From assembly GCF_000015565.1 (NCBI RefSeq), contig NC_008786.1:4142501-4206500 (forward strand): 64,000 nucleotides of DNA, given 5' to 3'. Both the position numbers and the translations under genes were made by a program. The notes under the pieces were generated by a model. That model saw nothing but the letters and a program-made list of their open reading frames with translations. It did no database searches and was not told the DNA's origin. The stretch comes from Verminephrobacter eiseniae EF01-2. Lineage in GTDB: Bacteria; Pseudomonadota; Gammaproteobacteria; Burkholderiales; Burkholderiaceae_C. Positions within the stretch are counted from its first letter, which is position 1, and each line of letters starts with the position of its first letter. Shown in pieces: positions 15,207-24,094 of this stretch.

Positions 15207-15720
15207 CTGCGCTGATGTCGGGCGTCATGCGCTCCCAGCCCTTGGGTTTGAGCGAATTCGGGTCGAACATCCAGCCGATGTACGCATGCATGAATTGGGC
15301 GAAGCGGCGGCCAGGGCTACTGCCAGCCGGAGCAACGGGACTATGAGGGTCGCTGGGCTCATCCGTGTTTCCGTGATGACGCCGATGGGTCGCGGTCCAG
15401 AGAATCACCCCTCCCTGAAAACTCATCGACCCAAGGATGCCCAACAGCATTTCCATGGGCTTCGATGTCTTGAACGACCTGTGGGCGAAGTACCGGTGAA
15501 AGCCTACTTCCAGCCCGAGCATCGCGAGGAAATAGCACGCTGCGAACAGCGCGATGTCGAACAGATGGACCGGCATCCTGAATGCAAAGATCGAGACGAG
15601 CAGGCAAACGGTTCCCGGCAGCGGCACCATGTTGGCTGTCAGCGCCAAGATCAGTTCCCGCCTGCTGGTGCGCACGCGTTGTCTCAGGAGCGCTTGGCTC
15701 GGGGCATTTGGAGTGAGCAT
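15190..15720 (-). pseudogene. Acyl-CoA/fatty-acid desaturase, 3'-truncated
   Basis: ATG 15720 opens an integral membrane desaturase with transmembrane helices (about residues 30-75), histidine box 1 HRYFAHRSF and box 2 HRRHHGNTD, followed by the normal HAYIGWMFDP segment. The third histidine box (HNNHH-type), needed for the di-iron centre, is missing. After WERMTPDI the sequence runs into the Old Yellow Enzyme remnant and stops. Its 5' end lies 5-9 bp from the ligase remnant upstream, so they formed an operon. Confidence 0.8.
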
Positions 15721-15724
15721 TTGT

Positions 15725-16208
15725 CTAGCTTTCGACGGCAATTGCGAGGGAATCGTGGAGTTCGGAGTGGTTGCCTTCACTCGAAGGTTGCGTCCACTGC
15801 GCCCACACCTCCATCTCCTGACGCTCCAGCAATTGGCGAGCGAGGCGTCGCTGGACCTTCCCGCTGGAAGTCTTCAGCGTTCTGCCCGGCGCCACGATGA
15901 CGACGGTGAAGGGGAGGAACTGGGACTGTTTTCCGACAGCTGAAAGCAACGATGTAGTCGATTCCAGGGGGGTATAGAACAATCGCGCGGTCGCCCGGCA
16001 TGGCCGCCTGCTCAAGCCGTGCCGAGAACGCGATCACGCGCTCCAGCAGTTCTCCGTATGTGATCCTCTGGTACGAGCTTTTGTCGTCCGGGTCGTGCAA
16101 GAAGGTATAGGCAACCCGGTCTTGGTCGTTCACTCCTCTCAGCCTGACGCAGTCACAGATCGATCGACATCCGCCGTCGATGTCCACGGCATTGCTTCTC
16201 AACTTCAC
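15725..16208 (-). pseudogene. Fatty-acyl-AMP ligase, internal deletion
   Basis: From GTG 16208 the frame gives an FAAL-type N-terminus (DRVAYTFLHDPDDKSSYQRITYGELLERV...PGDRAIVLYPPGIDYIVAF). It then jumps, in another frame, to a C-terminal end (LPFTVVIVAPGRTLKTSSGKVQRRLARQLLER). The whole adenylation core of about 450 residues is deleted. The combination of FAAL, desaturase and reductase suggests a lost lipid or lipopeptide tailoring operon. The divergent LysR gene at 16541 may have been its regulator. Confidence 0.75.
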
Positions 16209-16249
16209 GCGAAAACTCCTTCCGAATCATGCCTACCTCAAGACAATTC

Positions 16250-16415
16250 CTAGTGTCGCGTCACCGATCAGATGTCGTAGGCTGCGCGCAGCCATCGGAG
16301 CGCAGCGCAAGGCGCATCGCGCAGCCAATACCGAGCGTATTGGCAAGCGATGCAACGCCGCGATGCGCTTCGATGGCCAGCGCAGACCGACAGATGATCG
16401 GTGACGCGACACTAG
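16250..16415. repeat. MITE-like inverted-repeat element, copy 1 (166 bp)
   Basis: The terminal inverted repeats begin CTAGTGTCGCGTCACCGATCA-like and end in the exact complement, with CTAG at both outer edges. The interior is GC-rich and largely self-complementary. No coding capacity is present. Further copies lie at 28481 (33 bp shorter) and 35793 (inverted). Size, termini and TA-containing edges suggest a non-autonomous element mobilised by an IS630/Tc1-type transposase. It lies between the ligase remnant and the LysR gene. Confidence 0.8.
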
Positions 16416-16540
16416 GGTCGCCGCATTGGGGCGGCCGGCTCGGCGAATTCAATTGAGTAACCTTGTTTCGAACGATTCTTTGCGTAATGGATAAGATTGT
16501 CTATGTCTGTTTTTGCATCTTATGAGACGTAGAAGGTCTG

Positions 16541-17419
16541 ATGATCGAGCTCCAGAAACTCCACTATTTCGTCACCGTTGCACAGACGCTGAACGTTGGA
16601 AAAGCGGCAACGCTGCTGCACATATCGCAATCACCGCTGAGTCGTCAGATCATTGCCCTGGAGGAGCGACTGGGAACGGCCCTCTTCTCCCGCGAGCGAA
16701 AGCGGCTTCAACTGACGGATGCGGGTCGGCAGTTTCTGGACGAGGCAAAGGCCCTGATCGAGCATGCGCAGCAACTGGAAGATCGCATCCGGGATGAGGC
16801 GGAGGGGAAGACGGGCGCCATGACGCTTGGCTTCGTGGAAGGTGCCATTCATGTGGGGGCCCTGCAGACGGCCATCAAACGCTTCTTGAATGTCGCGCCA
16901 CAAGCCAGGATCGAACTGAAGAACCTGCGCTCGCGACAGCAGTTCGAGGCATTGCAGTTCGGCGGAATCGATGTCGGCTTCACCTATTCACCGCCCGTGC
17001 GCAGCAGCACGCTTGTCGCGCAACAGATCGCGGATGAAGGATTTGCTGTCGCGATGCCCAGAAATCATCCGCTTGCCCAGGGGCGTTTCGATCCACGCAA
17101 GTTGGATGGGGAGGCATTCATCGCCCTTCCCGAGAAAGACTCCCCGGAGGCGCGTCTGAGCTTGATGGGCGCGTGCGCAAGCGCCGGCTTCATCCCCAAC
17201 GTTCGGTTCGAAGCGGCAGAGCCGTCCGTCGTGCTTGGACTCGTGGATGCAGGAGTTGGACTCGCGATCGTTCAGCAAAGTCTTGGCAAGACGCCTCGCA
17301 GGGGAATCGTGCTGCGCCCGCTGCCATCCTCATTTCCCATGAGAGCCCAGATATTCAGGGTGACAAGGAAAACCGTACGTCCCCTTGTCGCACGGTTTCT
17401 CGGCAGCCAGAAGGCCTGA
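16541..17419 (+). CDS. LysR-family transcriptional regulator
   Basis: This 292-residue protein has the N-terminal winged helix-turn-helix of LysR regulators (ELQKLHYFVTVAQTLNVGKAATLLHISQSPLSRQIIALEERLG) and a C-terminal substrate-binding domain (about 90-290; GFVEGAIHVGAL, DVGFTYSPP, EPSVVLGLVDAGVGLAIVQ). It is full length and undamaged. GAAGG precedes the ATG. The natural target may have been the divergent ligase-desaturase-reductase operon, which is now destroyed and separated from it by a MITE copy. The inducer is unknown; aromatic or lipid-related ligands are common in this family. Confidence 0.9.
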   Translation: MIELQKLHYFVTVAQTLNVGKAATLLHISQSPLSRQIIALEERLGTALFSRERKRLQLTDAGRQFLDEAKALIEHAQQLEDRIRDEAEGKTGAMTLGFVEGAIHVGALQTAIKRFLNVAPQARIELKNLRSRQQFEALQFGGIDVGFTYSPPVRSSTLVAQQIADEGFAVAMPRNHPLAQGRFDPRKLDGEAFIALPEKDSPEARLSLMGACASAGFIPNVRFEAAEPSVVLGLVDAGVGLAIVQQSLGKTPRRGIVLRPLPSSFPMRAQIFRVTRKTVRPLVARFLGSQKA

Positions 17420-17607
17420 GCTGCTGTTGCCGGATGCGTTCTGGCCTCGGAGGCTGGGCGGCAGAAGGTCAAATTTTTGTCGGCATGAGTCAGAGGCGGC
17501 CGTTGATCGGGGGCTACGGGCTTCGGAGCTTCCGCGACAGGCTCGGGTGACCTTGCGGTCCGGACTTCGGTGGTTCTGTCCTTGGCCCTTATGGGGTGCC
17601 CCTGGCC
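17420..17607. other. Intergenic stretch, nothing recognised
   Basis: Between the convergent LysR and PIN-domain genes. No gene, clear terminator or repeat is seen. Confidence 0.4.
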
Positions 17608-18030
17608 TTATGCGTCCTCCCAAGGGTTGATAACGTCCAAGCCGGCAGCTTGGAAAGGGCTTGTGTCGCGTGTAGCAACGGTAAATCCGTTGGCAAAGGC
17701 GACTGCTGCGATGCAGGCATCGGCAGTCTCGATGCCGATGCCTGCCTTGCGAACCTTCGCCATCAGCTCGGCATAGGCGCTTGTGCAAGCCAGATCGAAA
17801 GGCAGAACGCGCCCCGCGAACATCGGCAGAACGCGCTTTTGCAGATGCTCATGCAGCGCCGTCCGGCGCTTGCCGGTCGGCATCAGCGCGACACCGGCGC
17901 GCAGTTCGGCCACAGTCATCGCCGACAGGTACAGCGTTTCCAACGGCTGCGCGTCGATCCAGTCACTGACGCGAGCCTCTGGCGATGGGCGCAGCGGCTC
18001 CGAAATGACGTTCGTATCAAGCAGGATCAT
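17608..18030 (-). CDS. PIN-domain toxin ribonuclease, FitB/VapC type
   Basis: This 140-residue PIN-fold nuclease has the acidic site intact: D5 in MILLDTN, E42 in MTVAELRAG, D104 in ETADACIAA and D122 near ATRDTSPF. The LDTNVISE start and the C-terminal F.....NPWE tail are characteristic of the FitB/StbB branch of VapC toxins, which cleave RNA when free. The ATG overlaps the antitoxin stop by 4 bp. It is expected to be inhibited by the FitA-like protein and to co-repress its own promoter. No lesion is visible. Confidence 0.9.
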   Translation of the reverse strand: MILLDTNVISEPLRPSPEARVSDWIDAQPLETLYLSAMTVAELRAGVALMPTGKRRTALHEHLQKRVLPMFAGRVLPFDLACTSAYAELMAKVRKAGIGIETADACIAAVAFANGFTVATRDTSPFQAAGLDVINPWEDA

Positions 18031-18281
18031 TCAAATCTCGCAGCACGGGCCGGGGTTTTGTCGCGCACGTTCTCAAAGATGGCGAACTCTTCTTCGGTCA
18101 GCTTGACCTTGCGGCCGATCTCGGACAGCAGCGAACCCAGCTTGATCCGGCCCTGCGGCTTCACGGCAGTTTCCAGGATGTCACGCATCTCGGCCTCGAT
18201 GCTGAGGCCGTGTCGAGCGGCCCGCACACGGATAGCGCGATGCACTTCATCAGGCACATTTCGGACGGTAACGGATGGCAT
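18027..18281 (-). CDS. FitA-like ribbon-helix-helix antitoxin
   Basis: This is an 84-residue protein with an N-terminal ribbon-helix-helix (SVTVRNVPDEVHRAIRVRAARHGLSIEAEMRDIL) that should bind the operator of its own operon, and a C-terminal region (LLSEIGRKVKLTEEEFAIFE) that would wrap around the PIN toxin. The first gene of the pair is the antitoxin, the usual order. The module sits next to relaxase and IS remnants, consistent with arrival on a plasmid or ICE. Confidence 0.9.
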   Translation of the reverse strand: MPSVTVRNVPDEVHRAIRVRAARHGLSIEAEMRDILETAVKPQGRIKLGSLLSEIGRKVKLTEEEFAIFENVRDKTPARAARFE

Positions 18282-18343
18282 GTTTCAAAACCTCATTGTG
18301 ATGCAGATTATTGCACTCTAGAAGAATGCAAGCAACCGCGCAA

Positions 18344-18915
18344 TCATCGACCGCACCCATTGCCCTTGTCCTGGCGTTTCGCCTTCTTGGCCTCCATCTG
18401 CGCCCGTAGCCGCGCCTCGCGCTGTTCCAGTTCGGACGGCGCGGGCCTGGTCGGCTGCTGCACTTTGGCCGCCGGCGGCGTCGGGGTGGACTGGGTCGGC
18501 GCTTGCACCGGCCGCTGGGCCTCAATGCGCACCTGGTCGGGCTGGCCGAGTGTGTGCAGGCCGTTCCGGCGACCTGGTGGTGGCTTCTGGCCGACGGGTG
18601 ACACGCCAGGCCGGCGCTTGGCCTGGGCCTTGTGGTCTCGGCCTGCCGCCGGCTTTCCAGTGCCGGATCGGCAAAGGTGATGGGTCGCTGGACATCGACG
18701 GCCGCCCGGATCGCGGCGGCCTTGAACTCCACGCTGCCGCTGACTGGTAATGCGCTCGCCATAGCGTTCCTTCGCCAGGCGCAGCGCCGCCACCACACCA
18801 CCACGCCGGCGCGGTCGGCCTGGCTGGACACGGCCAGGCGCTCGCCGTCATCGCGCACGGCCGAGCTGCCGGCGCGGTAGATGATCGTGCCCTTCTTCGT
18901 GATGCTGTCGATCAC
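18344..18915 (-). pseudogene. Relaxase C-terminal (LPD7-type) remnant, multiple frameshifts
   Basis: Pieces in alternating frames fit the C-terminal domain of large plasmid/ICE relaxases: IDSITKKGTIIYRAGSSAVRDDGERLAVS, then VVAALRLAKERYGERIT, then GSVEFKAAAIRAAVDVQRPITFADPALESRRQ. A Pro/Gln-rich, charged tail follows (RPAPSELEQREARLRAQMEAKKAKRQ). At least two frameshifts are needed to join them. It is unrelated to the MobH-like protein at 4517 and points to a second, degraded mobile element. Confidence 0.65.
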
Positions 18916-18933
18916 CGGGGCATGGCCGGGCTT

Positions 18934-19300
18934 CTACAGGATGGAGCGCACGGTGAAGGTGCCACAGCGCGTGACGCGCGCCTCTTCCTCGACGAAGTCG
19001 GTGGTGCGCCGCACGGGCAGATCCTTCAGATGCTCGCGCTCGATGCGGAACGCCGCCGCATTGCGCCGGTTGCGGCGCATCACGACCTCGCGCACGAAGC
19101 CCTCGTAGGCCACCCGGTCATCGAAGTCGCGGTGCCCACGCAACAACAGGGCCTGCTCGATCGCATCCTTCAGGAATCGGTGCGAGGACTCGACGCTGCC
19201 GTTCTCGTGGCCCACGCCTCGGTTGTTGCGCGTGCCGGCCATGTCGTAATGCTCCAGCAGTGCCGTGTAGCGCGGGGTGAAGGCGGCGCACTTGGTGCGT
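18934..19300 (-). pseudogene. IS21-family transposase (IstA) fragment
   Basis: The frame contains ERTKCAAFTPRYTALLEHYDM followed by AGTRNNRGVGHENGSVESSHRFLKDAIEQALLLRGHRDFDD and VVMRRNRRN...DFVEEEARVTRCGTFTVR, matching the C-terminal half of IS21 IstA. The catalytic N-terminal part and the IstB helper ATPase are absent. It abuts the relaxase remnant. Confidence 0.75.
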
Positions 19301-19661
19301 TCACCACCAGCATCGCACCCGCACGTTGGCCAATCCCGATGTCGCCCGGGTCCTGCTCGAAATGCCCTTGGCGCTCGCGGCGCAGCCGCGTATCTTCAAG
19401 CGGTGGTGCAAGGCAGGTGACCTTGCCCCTGGATCCCGTATTCCCTTGCTGAGTCACGAATGGGCTTGCCTGGCCTGATGCCGTTCCTGAATCATCCGTG
19501 CACTTTGTCGGTGTCGCTTGCCGTCCATTTGTACTGTCTGCGCCCCGCCTTCGCTTTCACGGACGATTTCGAAATGGGATGAGCGGCGAGCGTGCTTTGT
19601 TTTCCGTTTTCTGAAGCGCCCCCATATTGCGTTGTCCGCCAAGACCGATGCAGCGCTGGTG
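19301..19661. other. Gene-less 360 bp between IS21 remnant and GST gene
   Basis: No reading frame here shows a recognisable family in either strand. It may include degraded IS21 sequence on the left. No repeat or RNA motif is seen. Confidence 0.4.
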
Positions 19662-20354
19662 TCAGCGCTTTTCGTATTGCGTCTTGCCGAACAGGATGTC
19701 CTTGGCTTTGTCGTCGGTCATCGCCCGGCGTTTGTCGGCCAGCACGGTGACGCCACGCTGCACCGCCGGGCGGGCATCGATGGCGTCGAACCAGCGCTGC
19801 ACGCTGGGAAAGTCGCTCAGTTCCAGGCCCTGATTTTTCCACGAGCGCGTCCACGGAAAGCAGGCGATGTCGGCGATGGTGTACTCGTCGCCGGCGAGGT
19901 AGGCCGTTTTGGACAATTGCCTGTCGAGCACGCCATACAGGCGCTTGGCTTCGTTGGTGTAGCGGTTGATGGCGTAATCAATTTTTTCCGGTGCGTAGAT
20001 GCGGAAATGATGCGCCTGACCGAGCATCGGGCCGAGACCGCCCATCTGGAACATGAGCCATTGCAGGACATTGAATTTCTCGCGGTCGCTGGCCCCGAGA
20101 AACTGGCCGGTCTTGCCTGCCAGGTAAATCAGGATGGCCCCCGATTCGAACAGCGACATCGGCTTGCCGTCCGGCCCATCGGAGTCGACGATGGCAGGGA
20201 TTTTGTTGTTCGGCGAAATTTCCAGAAATGCTTTGGCAAACTGCTCGCCGGCACCGATGTCGATCGCGTGGGCACGATAGTCCAGCCCGCATTCTTCCAG
20301 CATGATGTGGACCTTGTGGCCGTTCGGCGTGGCCCAACTGTATATGTCGATCAT
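19662..20354 (-). CDS. Glutathione S-transferase family protein, YfcG/Ure2-like disulfide oxidoreductase
   Basis: This 230-residue GST has an N-terminal thioredoxin-fold domain (IDIYSWATPNGHKVHIMLEE, NNKIPAIVD with the cis-Pro, and FESGAILIYLA, the SNAIL-like glutathione motif) and an all-helical C-terminal domain (TIADIACFPW). The Thr-Pro-Asn-Gly start is typical of the YfcG/nu-class enzymes, which reduce disulfides with glutathione rather than conjugate xenobiotics. It is a single gene on the same strand as, but 200 bp downstream of, the dgo operon. The substrate is unknown. Confidence 0.85.
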   Translation of the reverse strand: MIDIYSWATPNGHKVHIMLEECGLDYRAHAIDIGAGEQFAKAFLEISPNNKIPAIVDSDGPDGKPMSLFESGAILIYLAGKTGQFLGASDREKFNVLQWLMFQMGGLGPMLGQAHHFRIYAPEKIDYAINRYTNEAKRLYGVLDRQLSKTAYLAGDEYTIADIACFPWTRSWKNQGLELSDFPSVQRWFDAIDARPAVQRGVTVLADKRRAMTDDKAKDILFGKTQYEKR

Positions 20355-20556
20355 GGTTTTCCCCTGTACCTCAGGTAATGATTCGGGTCACAGTGGGAAC
20401 CCGCTGTGGATCCGTGGGTTTGAATGTGCCCGGCCAGTGTAGCCCAGCGTGCATATCCGCGCAGGTGCGCGGGGTCTGTTGTCCGCGCAGTCGTGCCGGT
20501 GTCATGAATCTTCCCTGTCGATGAATGAAGCCCCCAGTGGAACGCGCCGCAGCGGC

Positions 20557-21705
20557 CTACCACTCCGCCACACTGCCGTCAGCATGGCGCCACACCGGAT
20601 TGCGCCAGTCGGGGCAATCGCGGCTGCGTTCGAGCACCAGCGCTTCGTTGATCTCTACGCCCAGGCCGGGCTTGGTGAATGGCGCGATAAAGCCGTTGTC
20701 GAGCCGGAAGTCTTGCGGGTTCAGCACATAGTCGAGCACTTCGCCGCCCCGGTTGTAGTGCATGCCCATGCCTTGTTCCTGTAGCGTGGCGTTCCAACTG
20801 ACATAGTCGACATGCAGGCAGGACGCGAGCGCAATCGGCCCCAGCGGGCAGTGGGGCGCGATGGCCACGTCATGGGCTTCGGCCATGGCGGCGATCTTCA
20901 AGCATTCGCTGATGCCGCCCGCATGGGACAAATCCGGCTGCAAGATGGCGATTCCGCCGGCGGCAAGCACCCGCTTGAACTCGAAGCGGGAGTACATGCG
21001 CTCGCCAGCCGCCAGCGGCAGATGTGTCTTGGCGGCCAGTTTCGGGTAATGCTCGGCCTGTTCGGCCAGCACCGGCTCTTCTATGAAGAGCGGGCGCAAG
21101 TATTCCAGTTCCTTGATCAACACGGCCGCCATCGCGACCGATACCCGGCCATGAAAGTCGAGGCCGAACTCCACCGTGTTGCCGAACGCGGCCCGAATTT
21201 GCGCGACCCGCGCTACGGCAGCATCGACCGCCCGGGACGAATCGATGATGCCCAGTTCTTCACAACCGTTGAGCTTGAAGTGGGTGAAGCCGGCATCGAC
21301 CCGCTGCCGAATGCCGTCGATCACGTCGGCGGGGCGATCGCCGCCGACCCAGCCGTAGGTGCGCATCCGGTCGCGCACCAAGCCGCCGAGCAACTGGTAT
21401 ACCGGGACGCCGAGCGCCTTGCCCTTGATGTCCCACAGGGCCTGATCGACGCCGGCGATGGCGCTCATGAAGACCGCTCCGCCACGGTAAAAGCCCGCAC
21501 GGTACATCACTTGCCAGAGGTCATTGATGCGTGCCGGGTCTTGCCCGATCAGGTAAGGCTCCAATTCATGCACTGCCGCTTGAACGGCGCGCGCATGGCC
21601 TTCGACCACCGGTTCGCCCCAGCCGATGAGGCCCTCGTCCGTCTCGATGCGCAGGAACATCCAACGCGGCGGCACCCGGTAGGTCGTCAGTTGCGTGATT
21701 TTCAT
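20557..21705 (-). CDS. dgoD: D-galactonate dehydratase DgoD
   Basis: This 382-residue enolase-superfamily enzyme (mandelate racemase subgroup) dehydrates D-galactonate to 2-dehydro-3-deoxygalactonate. It shows [25 protein letters not shown] at the start, the capping-domain [25 protein letters not shown], metal ligands in DFHGRVS and FIEEPV, and the conserved late [10 protein letters not shown]. The length matches the E. coli enzyme. The ATG overlaps the dgoA stop by 4 bp, so it is the last gene of the dgoK-araFGH-SDR-dgoA-dgoD operon. The product would be phosphorylated by DgoK and split by DgoA. Confidence 0.95.
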   Translation of the reverse strand: MKITQLTTYRVPPRWMFLRIETDEGLIGWGEPVVEGHARAVQAAVHELEPYLIGQDPARINDLWQVMYRAGFYRGGAVFMSAIAGVDQALWDIKGKALGVPVYQLLGGLVRDRMRTYGWVGGDRPADVIDGIRQRVDAGFTHFKLNGCEELGIIDSSRAVDAAVARVAQIRAAFGNTVEFGLDFHGRVSVAMAAVLIKELEYLRPLFIEEPVLAEQAEHYPKLAAKTHLPLAAGERMYSRFEFKRVLAAGGIAILQPDLSHAGGISECLKIAAMAEAHDVAIAPHCPLGPIALASCLHVDYVSWNATLQEQGMGMHYNRGGEVLDYVLNPQDFRLDNGFIAPFTKPGLGVEINEALVLERSRDCPDWRNPVWRHADGSVAEW

Positions 21706-22328
21706 CGCGGCAGCTCCCGAAAAGCCTGAACGAAAGCCTGCGCCTGTTCCCGTGTGCGCTGCACGTCCTGTCCGGCCCGGTACAGTTCCCCGCCAAGACC
21801 GGCTCCGGCACAGCCGGCAGCAAGGTAGTCGGGCAAGTTTCCGGTGCTGATTCCGCCCACCGCAAACACCGGCACAGCCGGCGGCAAGACGGCCTTCAGC
21901 GCCCGGATATAGGCCGGCCCCAGTGCCGACGCGGGGAATATCTTGAGCATTTGGGCGCCCGCATCGAGTGCGGCGAAGGCTTCGGTGGCGCTCATGCAGC
22001 CGATGCAGGTCCACATGCCTGCCGCGCGGGCGCGGGCGATGACCGGTGGCGCGGTGTTCGGGGTGACGATCATCCGCGCGCCAATACGCTGCAAAGCCTC
22101 GACCTGCCGGACCTGTAGCACCGTGCCGGCACCGATCACCGCGCGGCTGCCGAAGGCGCTGACTGCCGCTGCGATGCTGCTGCTCCAGTCGGGGGAATTG
22201 AGCGGGATCTCGATGGCGTCAAATCCGGCCTCGACCAGCGCGGCCACATGCGCCAGCGCCTCATCCGGCCGCAGGCCCCGAAGAATGGCGATGAGCGGTA
22301 GCCGGAACGGGAGTTGAGTAGCGTCCAA
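21702..22328 (-). CDS. dgoA: 2-dehydro-3-deoxy-6-phosphogalactonate aldolase DgoA
   Basis: This 208-residue class I TIM-barrel aldolase cleaves KDPGal to pyruvate and D-glyceraldehyde 3-phosphate. It has [26 protein letters not shown] with the catalytic Glu, [14 protein letters not shown], and the Schiff-base lysine in [12 protein letters not shown]. Length and motifs fit KDPG/KDPGal aldolases, and the dgoK and dgoD context favours galactonate. It starts 9 bp after the SDR gene and overlaps dgoD. Confidence 0.95.
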   Translation of the reverse strand: MDATQLPFRLPLIAILRGLRPDEALAHVAALVEAGFDAIEIPLNSPDWSSSIAAAVSAFGSRAVIGAGTVLQVRQVEALQRIGARMIVTPNTAPPVIARARAAGMWTCIGCMSATEAFAALDAGAQMLKIFPASALGPAYIRALKAVLPPAVPVFAVGGISTGNLPDYLAAGCAGAGLGGELYRAGQDVQRTREQAQAFVQAFRELPR

Positions 22329-22337
22329 GGGGTACCT

Positions 22338-23114
22338 TCATTCGTGGTAGAGATGGGAGCGGCCGCCATCGATCAAGATGTCGGTCGCATTGATGAAGCG
22401 CGCTTCGTCGCTGGCCAGAAAGAGCACGGTGTAGGCCACCTCGGATGCCTCGCCGATCCGCTGGCATGGCAGCAACTGCTCTTGACGACGGCGCTCGGCC
22501 TGCGGGTCGGGGCTGGCCAGAAAGACGCTTTCTGCGAGCGCTGTCAGGATCAGCCCCGGCGAGACCGAATTGACGCGAATGCCCTGCGCTGCGTACTGAA
22601 TGCCCAGCGCACGGGTCAGGCCGATCAATCCATGCTTGGCGACAGGATAGGGGAAGGCGTTCGGGATGATCTTGTGCCCATGGACCGAGGCGATGTTGAC
22701 GATGCTGCCTGCGCGCTGCGCCAGCATATGCGGCAGCACCGCACGCGCGCAATGCCAGGCGCCTTCGAGGTCCACCGAAAAGCACCGGGCCCAGTCTTCA
22801 TCGCTCAAGTGCAGCGGGTCATCGAAGACGTTGATTCCGGCATTGTTGACCAGCACATCGAGTCGGCCGAAATGGCTGACCGCCTGCGCCACCATGGCCT
22901 CGACCTCGGCGCGTCGGCTGACGTCGGCGGCCAGCAGCAGCACCTCGTCCGGTGCGCCGAGCGATAGTGCGAAAGCCTGTGCCGCCGGCGTGTGCTCGCG
23001 CACATTGACGATCACGCGCGCGCCATGCTCGACAAACAAGGCCGCCGTGGCAGCGCCTATGCCCTGCGCGCCGCCGGTGACCAGGGCCACCTTGTTTTCC
23101 AGGCGGGGTTTCAT
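22338..23114 (-). CDS. SDR-family dehydrogenase, probable galactose or related sugar 1-dehydrogenase
   Basis: This is a 258-residue classical short-chain dehydrogenase: the NAD(P) motif TGGAQGIGAA, NNAG at about residues 86-89, the catalytic serine segment IVNIASVHG, and YPVAK for the Tyr-Lys pair. ATG 23114 (MKPRLENKVALVTGG) is preferred to an upstream in-frame codon. Its place between the sugar importer and the galactonate genes suggests it oxidises the imported aldose to the lactone, the first step of the De Ley-Doudoroff route. A lactonase gene is not in the operon. SDRs are promiscuous, so the exact sugar is uncertain. Confidence 0.8.
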   Translation of the reverse strand: MKPRLENKVALVTGGAQGIGAATAALFVEHGARVIVNVREHTPAAQAFALSLGAPDEVLLLAADVSRRAEVEAMVAQAVSHFGRLDVLVNNAGINVFDDPLHLSDEDWARCFSVDLEGAWHCARAVLPHMLAQRAGSIVNIASVHGHKIIPNAFPYPVAKHGLIGLTRALGIQYAAQGIRVNSVSPGLILTALAESVFLASPDPQAERRRQEQLLPCQRIGEASEVAYTVLFLASDEARFINATDILIDGGRSHLYHE

Positions 23115-23121
23115 CGTGGAT

Positions 23122-24069
23122 TCACTCCTGCTCGCCACGGCTTTTCAACTGATCGACCAGCACCGCCGCCAGCAAGATGCCGCCACGCACCAGATATTGG
23201 TAGAACACATCGATATTGAGCAGATTCATCGCGTTCTGCACCGTGCCCATGATCAGCACACCGACCAGCACCCCGCTGATGCTGGCGCGGCCACCCATCA
23301 AGGACACGCCGCCGAGCACGCAGGCCGAAATCACGTTCAGCTCGAAACCGATGGCCGCATTCGGCTGTCCGCTGGTGATGCGCGACGCCAGGATCACGCC
23401 AGCGAGCGCAGCCACCAGGCCCTGGATCAGAAAGATCATGATGCGCGTGCGATCCACCGCAACGCCCGCCAGCCGGGCCGCATCGGGATTGCCGCCCAGC
23501 GCCAAGGTATTGCGGCCATAGAGCGTCTTGTTCAGCAGCACGCCAAACACCAGAAAACACAGCGCAGCGATCCAGACCGGGCTGGGAATGCCGAACAAAA
23601 CGGTGTTGCCCAGTGCAAAAAAAGCCTGCGTCGACGCACCGACCGCCTGCCCCCCCGAAGTGATGAAAGCCAGCCCGCGCACGATCTCCATCGTCGCCAA
23701 TGTCGTGATCAATGCGTTGACCCTGAGCTTGGCGATCACGGCGCCATTGACAAAGCCGATCGCTGCGCCTGCCAGCAAACTGGTGCCCACCCCGAGCGCA
23801 ACGCTGTCGGTGCCGTTGATGACGGTCGCGCACAGCACGCCGGCGAATGCGACCGTCGAGCCAATGGACAGGTCGAAGTCGCGCGCGGCGAGGCAAAACA
23901 TCATCGTGCATGCCACCATCGCGATTTGCGAAACCGACAATGCCAGGCCGATCATGTTTTGCATCGAAAAGAAATACTTCACCGACAGCGACAGGCCGAC
24001 AAACAGGCACACGAAGATCAGCGGCAGGCTGAAGTCTTCGACAAAGCGCAAGAGTTTCGTGTCTTTCAT
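23122..24069 (-). CDS. araH: Sugar ABC transporter permease AraH
   Basis: This 315-residue inner-membrane permease of the CUT2 family has about nine or ten hydrophobic segments and the cytoplasmic signature regions AARDFDLSIGSTVAFAGV and GGNPDAARLAGVAVDR. Sequence pattern and partners match AraH of the L-arabinose importer rather than RbsC. It forms the channel with the AraG ATPase. It lies 25 bp after araG and 7 bp before the SDR gene. Substrate could be arabinose, galactose or both. Confidence 0.9.
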   Translation of the reverse strand: MKDTKLLRFVEDFSLPLIFVCLFVGLSLSVKYFFSMQNMIGLALSVSQIAMVACTMMFCLAARDFDLSIGSTVAFAGVLCATVINGTDSVALGVGTSLLAGAAIGFVNGAVIAKLRVNALITTLATMEIVRGLAFITSGGQAVGASTQAFFALGNTVLFGIPSPVWIAALCFLVFGVLLNKTLYGRNTLALGGNPDAARLAGVAVDRTRIMIFLIQGLVAALAGVILASRITSGQPNAAIGFELNVISACVLGGVSLMGGRASISGVLVGVLIMGTVQNAMNLLNIDVFYQYLVRGGILLAAVLVDQLKSRGEQE

Positions 24070-24094
24070 CTGATTTCCGGTTTTTCAGTGACAT

